Shown: positions 14,854-23,592, counted from the stretch's first letter. The stretch: 64,000 nucleotides of DNA from Elusimicrobiota bacterium (GCA_030696455.1 JAUYSH010000036.1:21275-85274), one strand, 5' to 3'. Numbers and translations: made by a program. The notes: generated by a model from the sequence alone, not told the origin.

Positions 14854-15156
14854 CTAGCGCTCCCGGATCTCGCAGCTGTAGCGGTCGAGGCCGAGGTGGC
14901 AGGGCTTCCCCGGTCCCTGGCAGCCTCCGCGGCCTTCCATGCCGCAGCGGACCGCGCGCACCACGCGCTCGCCATTGGCGTCGAGGGCCTTCTGATAGCC
15001 CTCGGCGAAGCGGCGCGCCGTCTCCAGGTCCTTGAACGATTCGAGGAGCCTCGGCTTCCCGAGCTCGGGGCTGACGGGCGGCACCGACGGGTCTTCGATC
15101 AAGTAGAGATAGAGGACGTGCGCGGCCGGGTCGTAGGATTCATGAAGCGCCCACAT
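14854..15156 (-). CDS. Small Cys-containing hypothetical protein
   Basis: The ATG at 15156 (MWALHESYDPAAHVLYLYLIED) is chosen over the track's far-upstream start because a CATACT box lies 6 nt upstream and the extension is low-complexity. About 100 residues; the C-terminal half has four cysteines (VRCGMEGRGGCQGPGKPCHLGLDRYSC), possibly binding metal. No family recognised. Ends 4 nt from the convergent Nudix-RsmH gene. Confidence 0.6.
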   Translation of the reverse strand: MWALHESYDPAAHVLYLYLIEDPSVPPVSPELGKPRLLESFKDLETARRFAEGYQKALDANGERVVRAVRCGMEGRGGCQGPGKPCHLGLDRYSCEIRER

Positions 15157-15162
15157 GACCAA

Positions 15163-15168
15163 AGTATG
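15163..15168 (-). promoter_or_regulatory. Putative leaderless -10 box of the gene at 15156
   Basis: CATACT on the minus strand ends exactly 6 nt before the ATG. It is divergent from the TAAACT box at 15196. Confidence 0.5.
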
Positions 15169-15195
15169 GAGGATCTGAGATTCCTTCGCAAGTGA

Positions 15196-15201
15196 TAAAC
15201 T
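15196..15201 (+). promoter_or_regulatory. Putative leaderless -10 box of the gene at 15208
   Basis: TAAACT ends exactly 6 nt before the ATG at 15208. Confidence 0.5.
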
Positions 15202-15207
15202 CGTCAC

Positions 15208-15639
15208 ATGCGCAGGGACCTGCTCGAGGTGCTCACCGTCGGCCTGCCGTTCTGCGGCTTCAAGATACTCGCCGGCCTCTCGCTGGGGGGCGCCGGGCGG
15301 CTGCTCGTCGGCCTGGGGGTCCTCGACGCGGGCATCAACCTCATCAACCTCGCCGGCCTGCTCGCCGCCCGGACGCGTCCGATGGCCGCCTGCACCTTGG
15401 CCCTGGCGACCTATCCCTTCCGCGGGACCGGGGCCTCCCCCCAAAAATGGCTGGACCTCGGCAACTCTCTCGACGTGCTGCTCTCCTTCGCCTTGGTCGC
15501 GGCGATGATCGGCTTCGGCCGGCTCGGCGCGATGCCGGCCGAACAGCTCGCCCTCTGGAACGCCTGCGTCATCCTCAACGTGCTCGGCGCGGGCCTCGCC
15601 CGCTTCGGGGCGTCGGTGCGCGACCTCGCCCGGGACTAG
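15208..15639 (+). CDS. Hypothetical membrane protein
   Basis: 143 residues with hydrophobic stretches near 8-28, 31-53, 85-105 and 112-132, separated by short charged loops (AARTRP; RGTGASPQKW). Predicted small inner-membrane protein; no recognisable family. The stop overlaps the convergent cupin gene by four bases (CTAG). Confidence 0.7.
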   Translation: MRRDLLEVLTVGLPFCGFKILAGLSLGGAGRLLVGLGVLDAGINLINLAGLLAARTRPMAACTLALATYPFRGTGASPQKWLDLGNSLDVLLSFALVAAMIGFGRLGAMPAEQLALWNACVILNVLGAGLARFGASVRDLARD

Positions 15640-15968
15640 GCCGGCTTCTTCGCGGGTCCGCCGGCGCGGGCGAGGAACAAGGTCATCTTGAAGCGCTCGA
15701 CGGCCTTGAGCGCGTGCGGCACGCCGTTGGGCATGAGGATCATCTGCCCCGCCTTCACCCGGTGAGGGACCCCGCCGACCGAGATCTCGGCCTCGCCGTC
15801 AAGGACATGCACGAGGGCGTCGAAAGGCGCGGTGTGCTCGCTCAGGCTCTCGCCCTTGTCGAAGGAGAAGACGGTGACCGAGCCGGTGTCCCGGTTGATC
15901 AAGGTGCGGCTGACCACCGCCCCCTCGGAATAGCTCACGAGGCCCGCCGCGTCGAGTACTTCGCTCAT
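15636..15968 (-). CDS. Small cupin-domain protein
   Basis: The start at 15968 (MSEVLDAAGLVSYSEG) overlaps the hemerythrin-gene stop by ATGA. The 110-residue protein is a single cupin barrel: EHTAPFDALVHVLDGEAEISVGG (cupin motif 1, with H, D and E metal ligands) and GQMILMPNGVPHALKA (motif 2). It likely binds a metal and a small ligand. It forms a two-gene operon with the hemerythrin-domain protein. Confidence 0.85.
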   Translation of the reverse strand: MSEVLDAAGLVSYSEGAVVSRTLINRDTGSVTVFSFDKGESLSEHTAPFDALVHVLDGEAEISVGGVPHRVKAGQMILMPNGVPHALKAVERFKMTLFLARAGGPAKKPA

Positions 15969-16465
15969 ATCTTCCTCCCCATTTCTTCGTAGCCCGCCGC
16001 CGCCAGGGCGCGCCGTATGGACGCCGTCACGTGAGGGCCGTCGACGTGCGCGGCGGGCGGGATATCGGGCGCGGAGCGCAGGCGCTCGAGGACCGCGTCC
16101 GCCTCCGCGCCGAGCGCGAGCTCGCACTGCTCGTAGAGCCCCTCCGGGCGCTCCTCCATCTCGTTGTGCGGCTTCAGGACCGAGCGCAGAACTTCCAATA
16201 TCGCCGGCGTCGGGCTCGGGATGAGCAGCGAGGTCAGCGCGCCGTGATCGAGCCGGGTCCTTTCCGCGAGCGCGACGGCGGCGCCGCTCAGCCGCCGCGC
16301 GGCGGGGATCAGGATCAGCTCCTCCATGCCCACGTGCTTGAGCAGGCCGCGCCGGAACGCCTCGTAGGCGTCGAGGTCGAGGGCCGCAGGGTCCGCGCCC
16401 GCCTTCGTGAACAGCGCGTCGAGGCGGTCATGGTCTTGCGCAAGGTAATCGGTGATCTTTCCCAT
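15965..16465 (-). CDS. Hemerythrin (HHE) domain protein
   Basis: 166 residues with the helical diiron pattern: HDRLD (N-terminus), HVGMEELILIP, RLDHGAL, and HNEMEERPLY-like HNEMEE, giving the HxxxE/HxxxD ligands of bacterial HHE domains. Such proteins bind O2 or NO or store iron. It is first in an operon with a cupin gene and has a clear TATACT box 6 nt before its ATG. A metal transporter gene (16483-17112) lies just upstream on the same strand. Confidence 0.85.
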   Translation of the reverse strand: MGKITDYLAQDHDRLDALFTKAGADPAALDLDAYEAFRRGLLKHVGMEELILIPAARRLSGAAVALAERTRLDHGALTSLLIPSPTPAILEVLRSVLKPHNEMEERPEGLYEQCELALGAEADAVLERLRSAPDIPPAAHVDGPHVTASIRRALAAAGYEEMGRKI

Positions 16466-16471
16466 AGGTTC

Positions 16472-16477
16472 AGTATA
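16472..16477 (-). promoter_or_regulatory. Putative leaderless -10 box of the hemerythrin gene
   Basis: TATACT on the minus strand ends exactly 6 nt before the ATG at 16465, within 10 nt of the upstream gene's stop codon. Confidence 0.6.
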
Positions 16478-16482
16478 TCAGG

Positions 16483-17112
16483 CTAGGCGCAGCCGCACCC
16501 GCCCGCGAACTCCGGCTTCCGCGCGGCCCGGATGATGAGCACGCCTTCCCGGGCGATCAGCACGGCCAGGACCAGCGCCGCGGCCGCGTCGGACCACCAC
16601 AGCGCGGGCGCGGCCATGAAGAGCAGGCTTCCCGCGAGCAGGACCACGGAGAGCTTGATGCAGGCCAAGGAGCAGTCGGCGTCCTTGAGCACGGTGCAGC
16701 TGTCGAGCCCCTTGGCGACCTCGCGCTTGGCCCTCCACAGGTAGAACATGAAGCTCAGGCTCGCGGCCGCGATGACGAGGCCGGGAACGGTCGTCTCCGG
16801 CCGCCCGCCCGCGCGCAGCTGTGCGAGCGCGCCGGCGGCGGCCCCCCCCGCGAGCAGGACGAACAGGATCCCGATCCCCAGGGTCGCGCGGCGCTCCCTC
16901 TCGACGGCGAGCCCGGCCCCGACGCCCGCCTCGGCGCGGAAACGCCAGAGCACGAGGGCCGCCGAGAACACCTCGATGAAGCTGTCCGCGCCGAACCCGG
17001 CCAGCGCCATGGAGTCGTCGCTGACGCCGAAATAGACGGACACGGCTCCTTCGACGAGGTTGTAGGCGATCGTGAACCAGGACAGCAGGAGCGCGCGCTC
17101 GATGAGCGTCAT
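16483..17112 (-). CDS. Cation transporter (CDF-superfamily-like)
   Basis: 209 residues with about five to six transmembrane helices. MALAGFGADSFIEVFSAALVLWRFRAE resembles CDF helix 2 (the SDSLxE-like metal site) and ALWWSDAAAALVLAVLIAREG resembles helices 5-6. There is no cytoplasmic CDF domain. The end GGCGCA and the internal CTVLKDADCSLAC provide cysteines. It is close to short CDF-like transporters of unknown metal specificity. Promoter TATCAT lies 6 nt upstream of the ATG. Confidence 0.72.
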   Translation of the reverse strand: MTLIERALLLSWFTIAYNLVEGAVSVYFGVSDDSMALAGFGADSFIEVFSAALVLWRFRAEAGVGAGLAVERERRATLGIGILFVLLAGGAAAGALAQLRAGGRPETTVPGLVIAAASLSFMFYLWRAKREVAKGLDSCTVLKDADCSLACIKLSVVLLAGSLLFMAAPALWWSDAAAALVLAVLIAREGVLIIRAARKPEFAGGCGCA

Positions 17113-17118
17113 TCGACG

Positions 17119-17124
17119 ATGATA
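17119..17124 (-). promoter_or_regulatory. Putative leaderless -10 box of the cation transporter gene
   Basis: TATCAT on the minus strand ends 6 nt before the ATG at 17112; an overlapping TATACT lies just upstream. Confidence 0.5.
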
Positions 17125-17173
17125 GTATATCGCGTTTGCGCGGGCGGAGCGCGTCGACGCCGAGGATCGGGAA

Positions 17174-17758
17174 CTAGGGCTTGCGGCTCAGGAACTCGGC
17201 GCGCTCGACGGCGAAGGCGCGGGACGCCTCGGCGCCGTCCTCGACGACCACGTCGAACCCGCCGGTCGGAGCGGGCTCCGCGGACAAGGTCACGACCGGC
17301 CAGCGCGGAAGGTCCTCGAGCTCGAGCCTCACGCCGGAGCCCGGATCCACGATCACCTTCACGGCTTTTCCGCGAGCCTCCTGCAGCTTGATCCATGGCC
17401 GCGCGAGGGCGCGGAAGGCGTCGTCGGCGAGGAAATGCTCCTCGACGTGAAGCGACCGCGGCGCCTCGCGGCAGCGCTCCAGGTCCCGGCAGATGTCGTA
17501 GGGCTCCTCGGCCATGCCGGGCAGGCGCGCGGCGAGGCGCTTGCGCTCGGGTCCGGAGCCGGCGGCGACCGCGTCGCGCAGTTCCTCGGCGCCGCCCAGC
17601 ACGGCGCGGCGCATCTCCAAGGACCGCTTCTGTCTCAGACGGGAGAGCCCGGCGGACAGGACATCCTCCGCGGATCGCTGAGGGGCCTTGGGCTTAGGCG
17701 CGGGAGCGGGGGCGGCGAAGGCGACGCCGGCGGCCAGCAGAAGGATCTGAAGGGCCAT
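17174..17758 (-). CDS. Secreted hypothetical protein
   Basis: The ATG at 17758 starts MALQILLLAAGVAFAAPAPAPKPKAPQ, a signal peptide followed by an Ala-Pro-Lys linker; the track start (17773) adds five residues. The mature part is helical and charged (LSRLRQKRSLEMRRAVLGGAEELRDAV) with two cysteines in CRDLERC, then a beta-rich C-terminus. No family recognised. Likely periplasmic. Confidence 0.7.
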   Translation of the reverse strand: MALQILLLAAGVAFAAPAPAPKPKAPQRSAEDVLSAGLSRLRQKRSLEMRRAVLGGAEELRDAVAAGSGPERKRLAARLPGMAEEPYDICRDLERCREAPRSLHVEEHFLADDAFRALARPWIKLQEARGKAVKVIVDPGSGVRLELEDLPRWPVVTLSAEPAPTGGFDVVVEDGAEASRAFAVERAEFLSRKP

Positions 17759-17871
17759 GCCGTAGCATGGCACATCCCTGTTACGGATTCAATTCCGCCC
17801 CCCTCTGGGGGCCTCCCCATCACCACCAGCGCTGACGGTAAAGGGGATGATCTGCGCGGCCGACCTCGCCT

Positions 17872-18927
17872 CTACCCCCGGTAGAAAGAAGAGGCGCGCC
17901 AGGCGTCGGCGGCGCCGCGACCGTACGCCTTCAGGCAGCCGGCGGCGGGGATCGCGAGGATCATGCCGGGCATGCCTCCCCACCCGCCGCCGATGATGAG
18001 CGCCACGATCGTCTCGACGGGAGACAGTCCCACCTTGTCGCCGACGATCCGGGGCGTGATCACGAAGCCCTCGAGCGTCTGCGCGACCCCGAACAGCGCG
18101 AGCACGCCGACCACCGACCCCCACCCCGAGAAATCGACGGCGGTCATGACGAGAGAGGTGCTCAGCCCCAGGAAAACGCCGAGGTAGGGCACGATGTTGA
18201 GCAGGCCGGAGAGCAGCCCGATCAGGATGCCGAAGCGGATGCCCAGGAGGCTCAGGCCCGCGGCGTAGATGACCGCGAGGATGAGGGCCACCGTGATCTG
18301 GCCGCGGATATAGCCCGAGAACACGCGGTCGGTCTCGGAGAGCCAGCGGTTCGCCGCGGCGCGGTGGCGCGGAGGGACGAAGCTCAGCAGGCGCGGACGG
18401 AACAGGTCGATGTCGCGCAGGAAATAATAGAAGACGACGGGCACGATGACGAGGTTGAGCAGGCCCGTCAAGGTCCCCGCCACCCCGGAGAAGAAGCGGC
18501 CCGCGAACAAGCCGACCGGCGCCAGCGCCGCGACCGAGAGGCCCGTGAGCCAGCTCTTGAGCTGCTCCAGGAGAGCGGCCTTGTCGGCCGGCAGGCGCAC
18601 GCCGAACGGCTCGAGCCGGCCGGACAGGCGGTCGTACGCCGCCGCGGCGTAATCCGGGAAGTCGAGGGCGAACTGCCGCGCCTCCGAGACGAGCGTGGGG
18701 ATGACGAGCCCCACCGCGGCGACCGCGAGGAGGGCCACGCCCGACAGGATCAGGATCACCGCGGCGTCCCGGGACAGCTTGCGGCGCTGCAGCCAATCGG
18801 CCAGCGGGTCGAAGGCGTACGCCAACGCGAAGCCGAAGAAGACCGGGAACAAGGTGTCGAAGAGGGCCCAGCCCAGCAGGAGCGCGGCCGCCGCGCCCGC
18901 GACGGCCGCCGCCGTCGCCCGGTTCAT
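17872..18927 (-). CDS. AI-2E family transporter (PerM/YdiK-like)
   Basis: 351 residues. The typical AI-2E/UPF0118 layout is present: N-terminal helices (LFPVFFGFALAYAFDPLADWLQRRKLSR), a large middle domain, and C-terminal helices including NIVPYLGVFLG and a VGDKVGLSPVETIVALIIGGGWGGMPGMILAIPAAGCLKAY tail. Members export autoinducer-2 or act as Na+/H+ antiporters; the substrate here is unknown. Single gene with no close partner. Confidence 0.92.
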   Translation of the reverse strand: MNRATAAAVAGAAAALLLGWALFDTLFPVFFGFALAYAFDPLADWLQRRKLSRDAAVILILSGVALLAVAAVGLVIPTLVSEARQFALDFPDYAAAAYDRLSGRLEPFGVRLPADKAALLEQLKSWLTGLSVAALAPVGLFAGRFFSGVAGTLTGLLNLVIVPVVFYYFLRDIDLFRPRLLSFVPPRHRAAANRWLSETDRVFSGYIRGQITVALILAVIYAAGLSLLGIRFGILIGLLSGLLNIVPYLGVFLGLSTSLVMTAVDFSGWGSVVGVLALFGVAQTLEGFVITPRIVGDKVGLSPVETIVALIIGGGWGGMPGMILAIPAAGCLKAYGRGAADAWRASSFYRG

Positions 18928-18997
18928 CGTTCGTCTCCGCCGTGGACGTGGATCATATGGTAGTTAACTTCTCTTGAGAGACCGCCCGCAAGCACCG

Positions 18998-19645
18998 TCA
19001 GCGAGGGCGGGGCACGGAAAACGGCAGCATGCGCTTCCCCGGGAGGAAAGGCCCCGACGTCTTCTCATAGACGCTCACGTGCTGGGCCATCCACATCAGG
19101 GGGATCGGCGCGGCCCGGAAGACCTCGAAGATCCTGCCCGTCCGGGGCCGGTCGTAGATGAAGCCCCGGTCCGCGAGGCGTTTGACCCAATAGCGCTTCG
19201 GCTGCTCGTTGACGTGGTGATGCCCTCCCTGATGCGGGGGCGCGGCGGACATGACGAGGGTGTCGCTGAAGCGCACGAGGTTGTCCAGGAAGATGTCCGC
19301 CATCTCCTCGGGGATGTGCTCGGCGACCTCAAGGCAAAGCGCGAAATCGAAACGGCCCCAGGTATTCTCGAAAGGCACCGTCAGGTCTTGGATGTGGACC
19401 GGGACCGGCAGCGCGTGCTCGGACGGCGCCAGGGCGCCGTCCAGCGAAAAAACCTCGACCCCCTTGCGCGCGAAGGCGTGCGAGTACAGCCCGCACCCGC
19501 AGCCGAGGTCGGCGACGCGCTTGGGCTTGAATTCGGCGATCAGGGCCACGGCGATAGCCTCCGCCGAGCGCATGTAGGGCTCGTTGCCCTTCCCCCATTC
19601 CGCGAAGAAGGCCGCGTCGTAGATGACATCCAGGTCCGGCATCAT
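18998..19645 (-). CDS. Class I SAM-dependent methyltransferase
   Basis: The ATG at 19645 overlaps the DksA-like gene stop (ATGA), so it is preferred to the track's 19654. The 215-residue protein has VADLGCGCGLYSHAFARKG (SAM loop, normally GxGxG) and VFSLDG, then DFALCLEVAEHIPEE, as in class I methyltransferases with an unassigned substrate. Coupling to a DksA-type regulator suggests constitutive coexpression, not a shared function. Confidence 0.82.
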   Translation of the reverse strand: MMPDLDVIYDAAFFAEWGKGNEPYMRSAEAIAVALIAEFKPKRVADLGCGCGLYSHAFARKGVEVFSLDGALAPSEHALPVPVHIQDLTVPFENTWGRFDFALCLEVAEHIPEEMADIFLDNLVRFSDTLVMSAAPPHQGGHHHVNEQPKRYWVKRLADRGFIYDRPRTGRIFEVFRAAPIPLMWMAQHVSVYEKTSGPFLPGKRMLPFSVPRPR

Positions 19646-19974
19646 GCGGAGCACTCGACGCAGAGCGGGGTTTCCGGAAGAGCCTCGAGGCGAGCCTCAG
19701 GGATCGGGTTCTTGCAGCCCACGCAGGCGCCGTAGGTCCCGCTCTCGATCGCGGCCAAGGCGCGACGCACCATCTCCAGACGCTGGCGGACGTTCGCCTG
19801 AAGGCTCAGCGATATCTCCTGGGACTGCAGCGCGTCGGCGCGCGACAAGCGCCCGATGGATTCATCGAGGGAGACCGCGGCGGTCCCGTCCCGCCCCGAG
19901 CTCAGCGAAGCCTCCATTTCCCGCGCGAGGCGCTCCAGGATGAGTTTGAATCGATCTGATTTGTCTTTTGGCAT
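19642..19974 (-). CDS. DksA/TraR-type zinc-finger regulator
   Basis: Start at 19974 (MPKDKSDRFKLILERLAREMEASL); the track's upstream extension is in a poor region. 110 residues: an N-terminal coiled coil followed by the C4 zinc finger GACVGCKNPIPEARLEALPETPLCVECSA. This is the DksA/TraR fold, which inserts into the RNA polymerase secondary channel and modulates transcription (stringent response, rRNA promoters). Length is normal. Confidence 0.9.
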   Translation of the reverse strand: MPKDKSDRFKLILERLAREMEASLSSGRDGTAAVSLDESIGRLSRADALQSQEISLSLQANVRQRLEMVRRALAAIESGTYGACVGCKNPIPEARLEALPETPLCVECSA

Positions 19975-20128
19975 ACCGATGGGATCAAGGACGGAAGAGC
20001 GAAGGCGGGCGCTCACGCTCTCGAGCGGAAGGGAACTGCGTGGAAGTGATTTTAACATAAGAATGCCGGTCAACGCTTCTTCACAAATCCGTTCTCCCCG
20101 CGCGATGGCACGCGCGCGACGCGCGAGC

Positions 20129-20134
20129 TACGAT
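20129..20134 (+). promoter_or_regulatory. Putative leaderless -10 box of the PIG-L gene
   Basis: TACGAT ends exactly 6 nt before the ATG at 20141. Confidence 0.4.
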
Positions 20135-20140
20135 ACCGCC

Positions 20141-20839
20141 ATGAAAACCAACACCGCCGAGCGGCCGTCGTCGCGCCGGGAAGACGTGTTCGCGAAGTAC
20201 GCGGGCAAGAACGTGATCGCGGTCGGGGCGCATCCGGACGACATCGAGCTCGGCTGCGGGGGCACCCTGGCGCGCCTGGTCCGCGCCGGGGCGCGCGTGA
20301 CGATGGTCGTCGTGAGCATCCCCAGCAACGTCCGCACCCGCCGCCGTGAGGCGATCAAGGCCGCGAAGGTGCTCGGCTGCGATATCCGTTTCCTGAACCC
20401 CGACCGGCCCTCGCGCGTGGAGGATCTGAAGACGCATCAGCTCGTGGGCATGCTGGACTCCGTGGTCAAGGAGCTTCAGCCCGCGGCGATGTTCACGCAC
20501 AGCCTGAGCGGCCTCCATCTCGACCACAAGCTGACCCACGAGGCCTGCATGTCGAGCAAGCGCCTGCGCTTCTTCGACGTCTTCTGCTATTCGCCGACGG
20601 ACACCCACGCCGTGAACATCCCGTTCTTCGCCGACGTGTGGGTCGACACCTTCGACACGATCGAGGTGAAGATGAAGGCGATCCAGGCCCACGCGAGCCG
20701 GTTCAAGGAGCGGGGCCTGACTCCGGAGCGCTACCGCGACATCGACGTCCACATGGGCCGGCTCGTCGGACTCGAATGCGCCGAGGGCTTCGAGGTCGGC
20801 CGCATGAGGGTCGACCGCCGGACGGCGGGCGACGCCTAG
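20141..20839 (+). CDS. PIG-L family N-acetylglucosamine deacetylase-like protein
   Basis: The track ORF starts at 19856 but the ATG at 20141 is the likely start. 232 residues: AHPDDIELGCGG (metal ligands His31, Asp33/34 motif), the conserved RRREAIKAAKVLG helix and HLDH (126-129, third ligand and base). LmbE/PIG-L proteins deacetylate GlcNAc-containing small molecules such as bacillithiol or mycothiol precursors. No thiol-synthesis genes are adjacent, so the substrate is unknown. Confidence 0.9.
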   Translation: MKTNTAERPSSRREDVFAKYAGKNVIAVGAHPDDIELGCGGTLARLVRAGARVTMVVVSIPSNVRTRRREAIKAAKVLGCDIRFLNPDRPSRVEDLKTHQLVGMLDSVVKELQPAAMFTHSLSGLHLDHKLTHEACMSSKRLRFFDVFCYSPTDTHAVNIPFFADVWVDTFDTIEVKMKAIQAHASRFKERGLTPERYRDIDVHMGRLVGLECAEGFEVGRMRVDRRTAGDA

Positions 20840-20846
20840 GCCCGGC

Positions 20847-21707
20847 TCACCGCTTCTCCCACAGCGCGCGGCGAGCGGCCGGGGCGAGCAGGAACAGCTC
20901 GCGATGGCGCGCGGGAACGCGTGCCAGGCTCCGCTCCGATATGGCCAGGCGCGGGAAGACGTCGGCCGTGTTCGGGTCGCGGAACCAGGAGCGCGTGAAC
21001 ACGAACATCAGCACGGGGCGCGGCTCGGCGGTGAGGTTGGGCATCCCGCCGTGGAAGGTGCGATAGTCGAAGAAGAACGAGCGGCCGAAAGCGCCGGTCA
21101 TGCGCTCGACGGGGAACTTGCGGGCGATCTCCCGCTCCCCGGGCGGCCGGGCGCGCAGCGCCAGGCGGTGCGAGCCGGGCCAGATGGCGGTGGGGCCGTT
21201 CTCCTCGGTCATGCCGCACAGCGGCACGCACAGCGTGACGGCGTAAGGCGGAAGCTCCGGCAGGCGGCCCTTGAAGCGGACCTTCCTCCCGGCGACGGAG
21301 CGGTCGAAGCGGATGGGCGCGTCGATGTGCTGATGCTGGCGGTAGGCGCCGGGCATCGCGATGACGGTCTCCAGGCTCGAGATGCGGTAGTCCTCGCCCA
21401 GCAAAGCCGCGAGCATCGCGCGAAGGGCGGGATTGGCGTAGAACGCCGGCTCCAGGAAAGGGCCTTCGAACGGCACGACGGCGGCGTAGCGGCCGGCGAT
21501 GTCGCGCACGAGGCCGCGGGCGCGCAGCTCCCCGGACGAATGCCGCCGCGCGATCTCGGCGCGAAGCCTCCGCAGCAACGGCAAGGGGAACAGATTGGCG
21601 AACGCGACCGCGCCGTCGCGATCCATCGCGGCGAGGACTTTCTTCAGCGTCCTGGAGGACGGCTGCTTGGCATCCTTCCTCGAGAATGCGATCGTCGCGA
21701 TGCTCAT
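20847..21707 (-). CDS. Phytanoyl-CoA dioxygenase (PhyH)-like Fe(II)/2-oxoglutarate enzyme
   Basis: Start at 21707 ([15 protein letters not shown]), overlapping the MFS stop by ATGA. 286 residues of a double-stranded beta-helix dioxygenase: HxD in QHIDAPIRFD (His127, Asp129), the distal His219 in RTFHGGMPN, and Arg230 for 2-oxoglutarate. PhyH-like members hydroxylate or halogenate small molecules. Coupled to an MFS permease, it may act on an imported compound; the substrate is unknown. Confidence 0.85.
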   Translation of the reverse strand: MSIATIAFSRKDAKQPSSRTLKKVLAAMDRDGAVAFANLFPLPLLRRLRAEIARRHSSGELRARGLVRDIAGRYAAVVPFEGPFLEPAFYANPALRAMLAALLGEDYRISSLETVIAMPGAYRQHQHIDAPIRFDRSVAGRKVRFKGRLPELPPYAVTLCVPLCGMTEENGPTAIWPGSHRLALRARPPGEREIARKFPVERMTGAFGRSFFFDYRTFHGGMPNLTAEPRPVLMFVFTRSWFRDPNTADVFPRLAISERSLARVPARHRELFLLAPAARRALWEKR

Positions 21708-22987
21708 GCGTGGGCCGCCGCGTCCCGGCGCGCGAACCAGACCGTCGTGACCGCCGCCAGGACCGCCGTGGCCAGCAGCAAGGTCAGCATGCTCTGCCAG
21801 CCGCCCGGACGATCGATGATGACGCCGCCCGCGAACTGATAGAGCATGGCCGCGGCGTAGCCCGCCGCGTCGATGAGGCCGATCAGCACGCCGCAGTGCT
21901 TCCCGCCGTGCTCGATGGAGAACACGCTCATCGGCAGGTAGTAGGACGGCGCGACGGTCAGGCCGTAGAGGAACAGGACGACGACCGTGGCCGCGAACGC
22001 CGCCCCCGGCGTCAACGCGACGCGGCCCATGACGAACAGCGCGCCGAGGCACAGCGCGGACAGGGCGAGCATGCCTCCGAGCAGCGGGGCGCGTCCCGCG
22101 CGCGAGACGCGATCATAGAGCCAGCCGCCGGCGAGCAAAGCGGCGAAGCAACCGGCCGGGAACACCGAGGACGCCGTGGCGGCCTGGGCCGGGGAGATCG
22201 CCAAGGTCTCCTTCAGGTACAGCGGCAGGAAGCCGATGACCTCCATCAGCACCGTCGTGCACATGATGCTGACGCACATCAGCCAGACCCGCCCGCTGCG
22301 GGCGAAATATCGCAGCGCCTCGCCGAGGCCGGCGCCGTCGAGGCGATGCGGGCCGGCGGGACCGTCCGCGGCGACCGCGGGCGGAGGCAGGCCCGCGTCG
22401 GCCGGGCGGCCTTTGAGGAAGACGAAGATCAGGACCGCGACGGCGGCGGTCAGAAGACCGGCGGCGAAGAATATGCCGCGCCAGCTCATGCGCGCCAGCA
22501 AGGTCCCGAGCAGGAGCGTCGACAGCACCGAGCTCAGGCGTGAGCTCGTGGAGATCACGCCCCAGACCTTCCCGTAACGGTCCGGCTCGTACCAGGCCGC
22601 GATCAGCTTGGACATGGCGGGCCAGCCGGCGGCCGCGGCCATGAGCATCGTGAAGTTGAGAAAGCAGAACAGGGCGAAGCCGCCGGCGAGCCCGAAGGCG
22701 ACGGCCGCGGCCGCGGTGACCGACAGCGCCAGCAGGAACACCCTGCGCCCGCCGAGCCGGTCGGCGACCACCCCGCTGAGCAGCTTGCCCACGACCATCC
22801 CCGCGGTGCCCCAGCCCAGGACCGCCCCGAACATGGTCTTCGTGAGGCCGAGCTCCGGGTCGCCGACCATCGCGGGGCTGGCGACGTAGATCGCCGTCCG
22901 GGAGAGGATGAAGCCCATATACCCGACGTACATGCAGGCGAGCACGGCCAGCTCCCACCGGAGACGCCGGCGAGCCGTGTCCGTCAC
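21704..22987 (-). CDS. MFS transporter, GlpT/UhpT (OPA)-like
   Basis: 427 residues, 12 predicted helices. The first loop motif [19 protein letters not shown] and the second half-copy [11 protein letters not shown] place it in the major facilitator superfamily, with overall similarity to organophosphate:phosphate antiporters. The start is GTG at 22987, overlapping the pyrophosphatase-remnant stop (GTGA). Downstream is the PhyH gene with another overlap, so the two form an operon. Confidence 0.88.
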   Translation of the reverse strand: MTDTARRRLRWELAVLACMYVGYMGFILSRTAIYVASPAMVGDPELGLTKTMFGAVLGWGTAGMVVGKLLSGVVADRLGGRRVFLLALSVTAAAAVAFGLAGGFALFCFLNFTMLMAAAAGWPAMSKLIAAWYEPDRYGKVWGVISTSSRLSSVLSTLLLGTLLARMSWRGIFFAAGLLTAAVAVLIFVFLKGRPADAGLPPPAVAADGPAGPHRLDGAGLGEALRYFARSGRVWLMCVSIMCTTVLMEVIGFLPLYLKETLAISPAQAATASSVFPAGCFAALLAGGWLYDRVSRAGRAPLLGGMLALSALCLGALFVMGRVALTPGAAFAATVVVLFLYGLTVAPSYYLPMSVFSIEHGGKHCGVLIGLIDAAGYAAAMLYQFAGGVIIDRPGGWQSMLTLLLATAVLAAVTTVWFARRDAAAHA

Positions 22988-23238
22988 TTGCGGCCGACGC
23001 GCAGGTCCGATTCCCGCTCGCGGTACAGGGCCAGCGCCGCGCCGATGACCCGCGTGCGAGGGATGAAGCCGTAGTTGGCGGGGTAGTGCGCCGAGCTGAA
23101 GAGGCTGCGGTCGACCCGGATCAGGCCGCTTTTCTTGTCCAGCTCGTATTTCGTCTTCGAGCCCTTCGGGACCTCGATGACCGCCGTCACTTCCGCCGGC
23201 GCGTCCGCGCCGGGCTCCACATCATGCCAGGGGTGCAT
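22984..23238 (-). pseudogene. Truncated inorganic pyrophosphatase remnant
   Basis: 84 residues. HPWHDVEPG... [46 protein letters not shown] is the N-terminus of a family I soluble pyrophosphatase, but the sequence then leaves the family ([22 protein letters not shown]) and stops. The catalytic DGDPLD and later acidic residues, and over half the normal 170-190 residues, are missing, and no continuation appears in other frames. It keeps a TATGAT box 5 nt upstream. Probably non-functional as a PPase. Confidence 0.75.
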
Positions 23239-23243
23239 GCCCC

Positions 23244-23249
23244 ATCATA
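23244..23249 (-). promoter_or_regulatory. Putative leaderless -10 box before the pyrophosphatase remnant
   Basis: TATGAT on the minus strand ends 5 nt before the ATG at 23238. It may now drive the downstream MFS-PhyH genes. It overlaps the stop codon of the upstream lipoprotein gene. Confidence 0.45.
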
Positions 23250-23592
23250 GCGCATTCGGCGCGCAGTCGAAGGCGACGTACCAGTACTCGTCGACCTCGA
23301 AGGAGGCCTTCCCGCCGATCGGCATGTCCGCGCCGAACTTGCTCCGCGGCCCTTCCGCCGACACGGCGTAGTCGCCCGAGCAAAACTTCCGCATCTGTTG
23401 GTCGGCGTCCGCGCTCCGTGCCTTCTTGAAGGCTGCGGGCCCCGTGACCAGGTACCGGATGACGCCCCCTCGCCCCGGCTTCTCCGAGCCCGCCTTCAGG
23501 AGCTGGATCTTGTCGCCGCGGGTCTCCATCATATGAGCCTTGCACCCGGCGACGACGGAGGCGAGGAGCAGCAGGAGGAGGGATCGTTTCAT
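23245..23592 (-). CDS. Hypothetical lipoprotein
   Basis: The ATG at 23592 starts MKRSLLLLLLASVVAGCKAHMM, a lipoprotein signal with lipobox VAGC. About 115 residues; mature part with KIQLLKAGSEKPGRGGVIRYLVTG and a terminal YWYVAFDC. No known family. Probably attached to the inner or outer membrane. Confidence 0.75.
   Translation of the reverse strand: MKRSLLLLLLASVVAGCKAHMMETRGDKIQLLKAGSEKPGRGGVIRYLVTGPAAFKKARSADADQQMRKFCSGDYAVSAEGPRSKFGADMPIGGKASFEVDEYWYVAFDCAPNAL

Noticed and set aside
22981-23050. Frameshift that would restore pyrophosphatase
   Set aside because: No other frame downstream contains the expected DGDPLD-type motif, so truncation, not a simple frameshift, fits.
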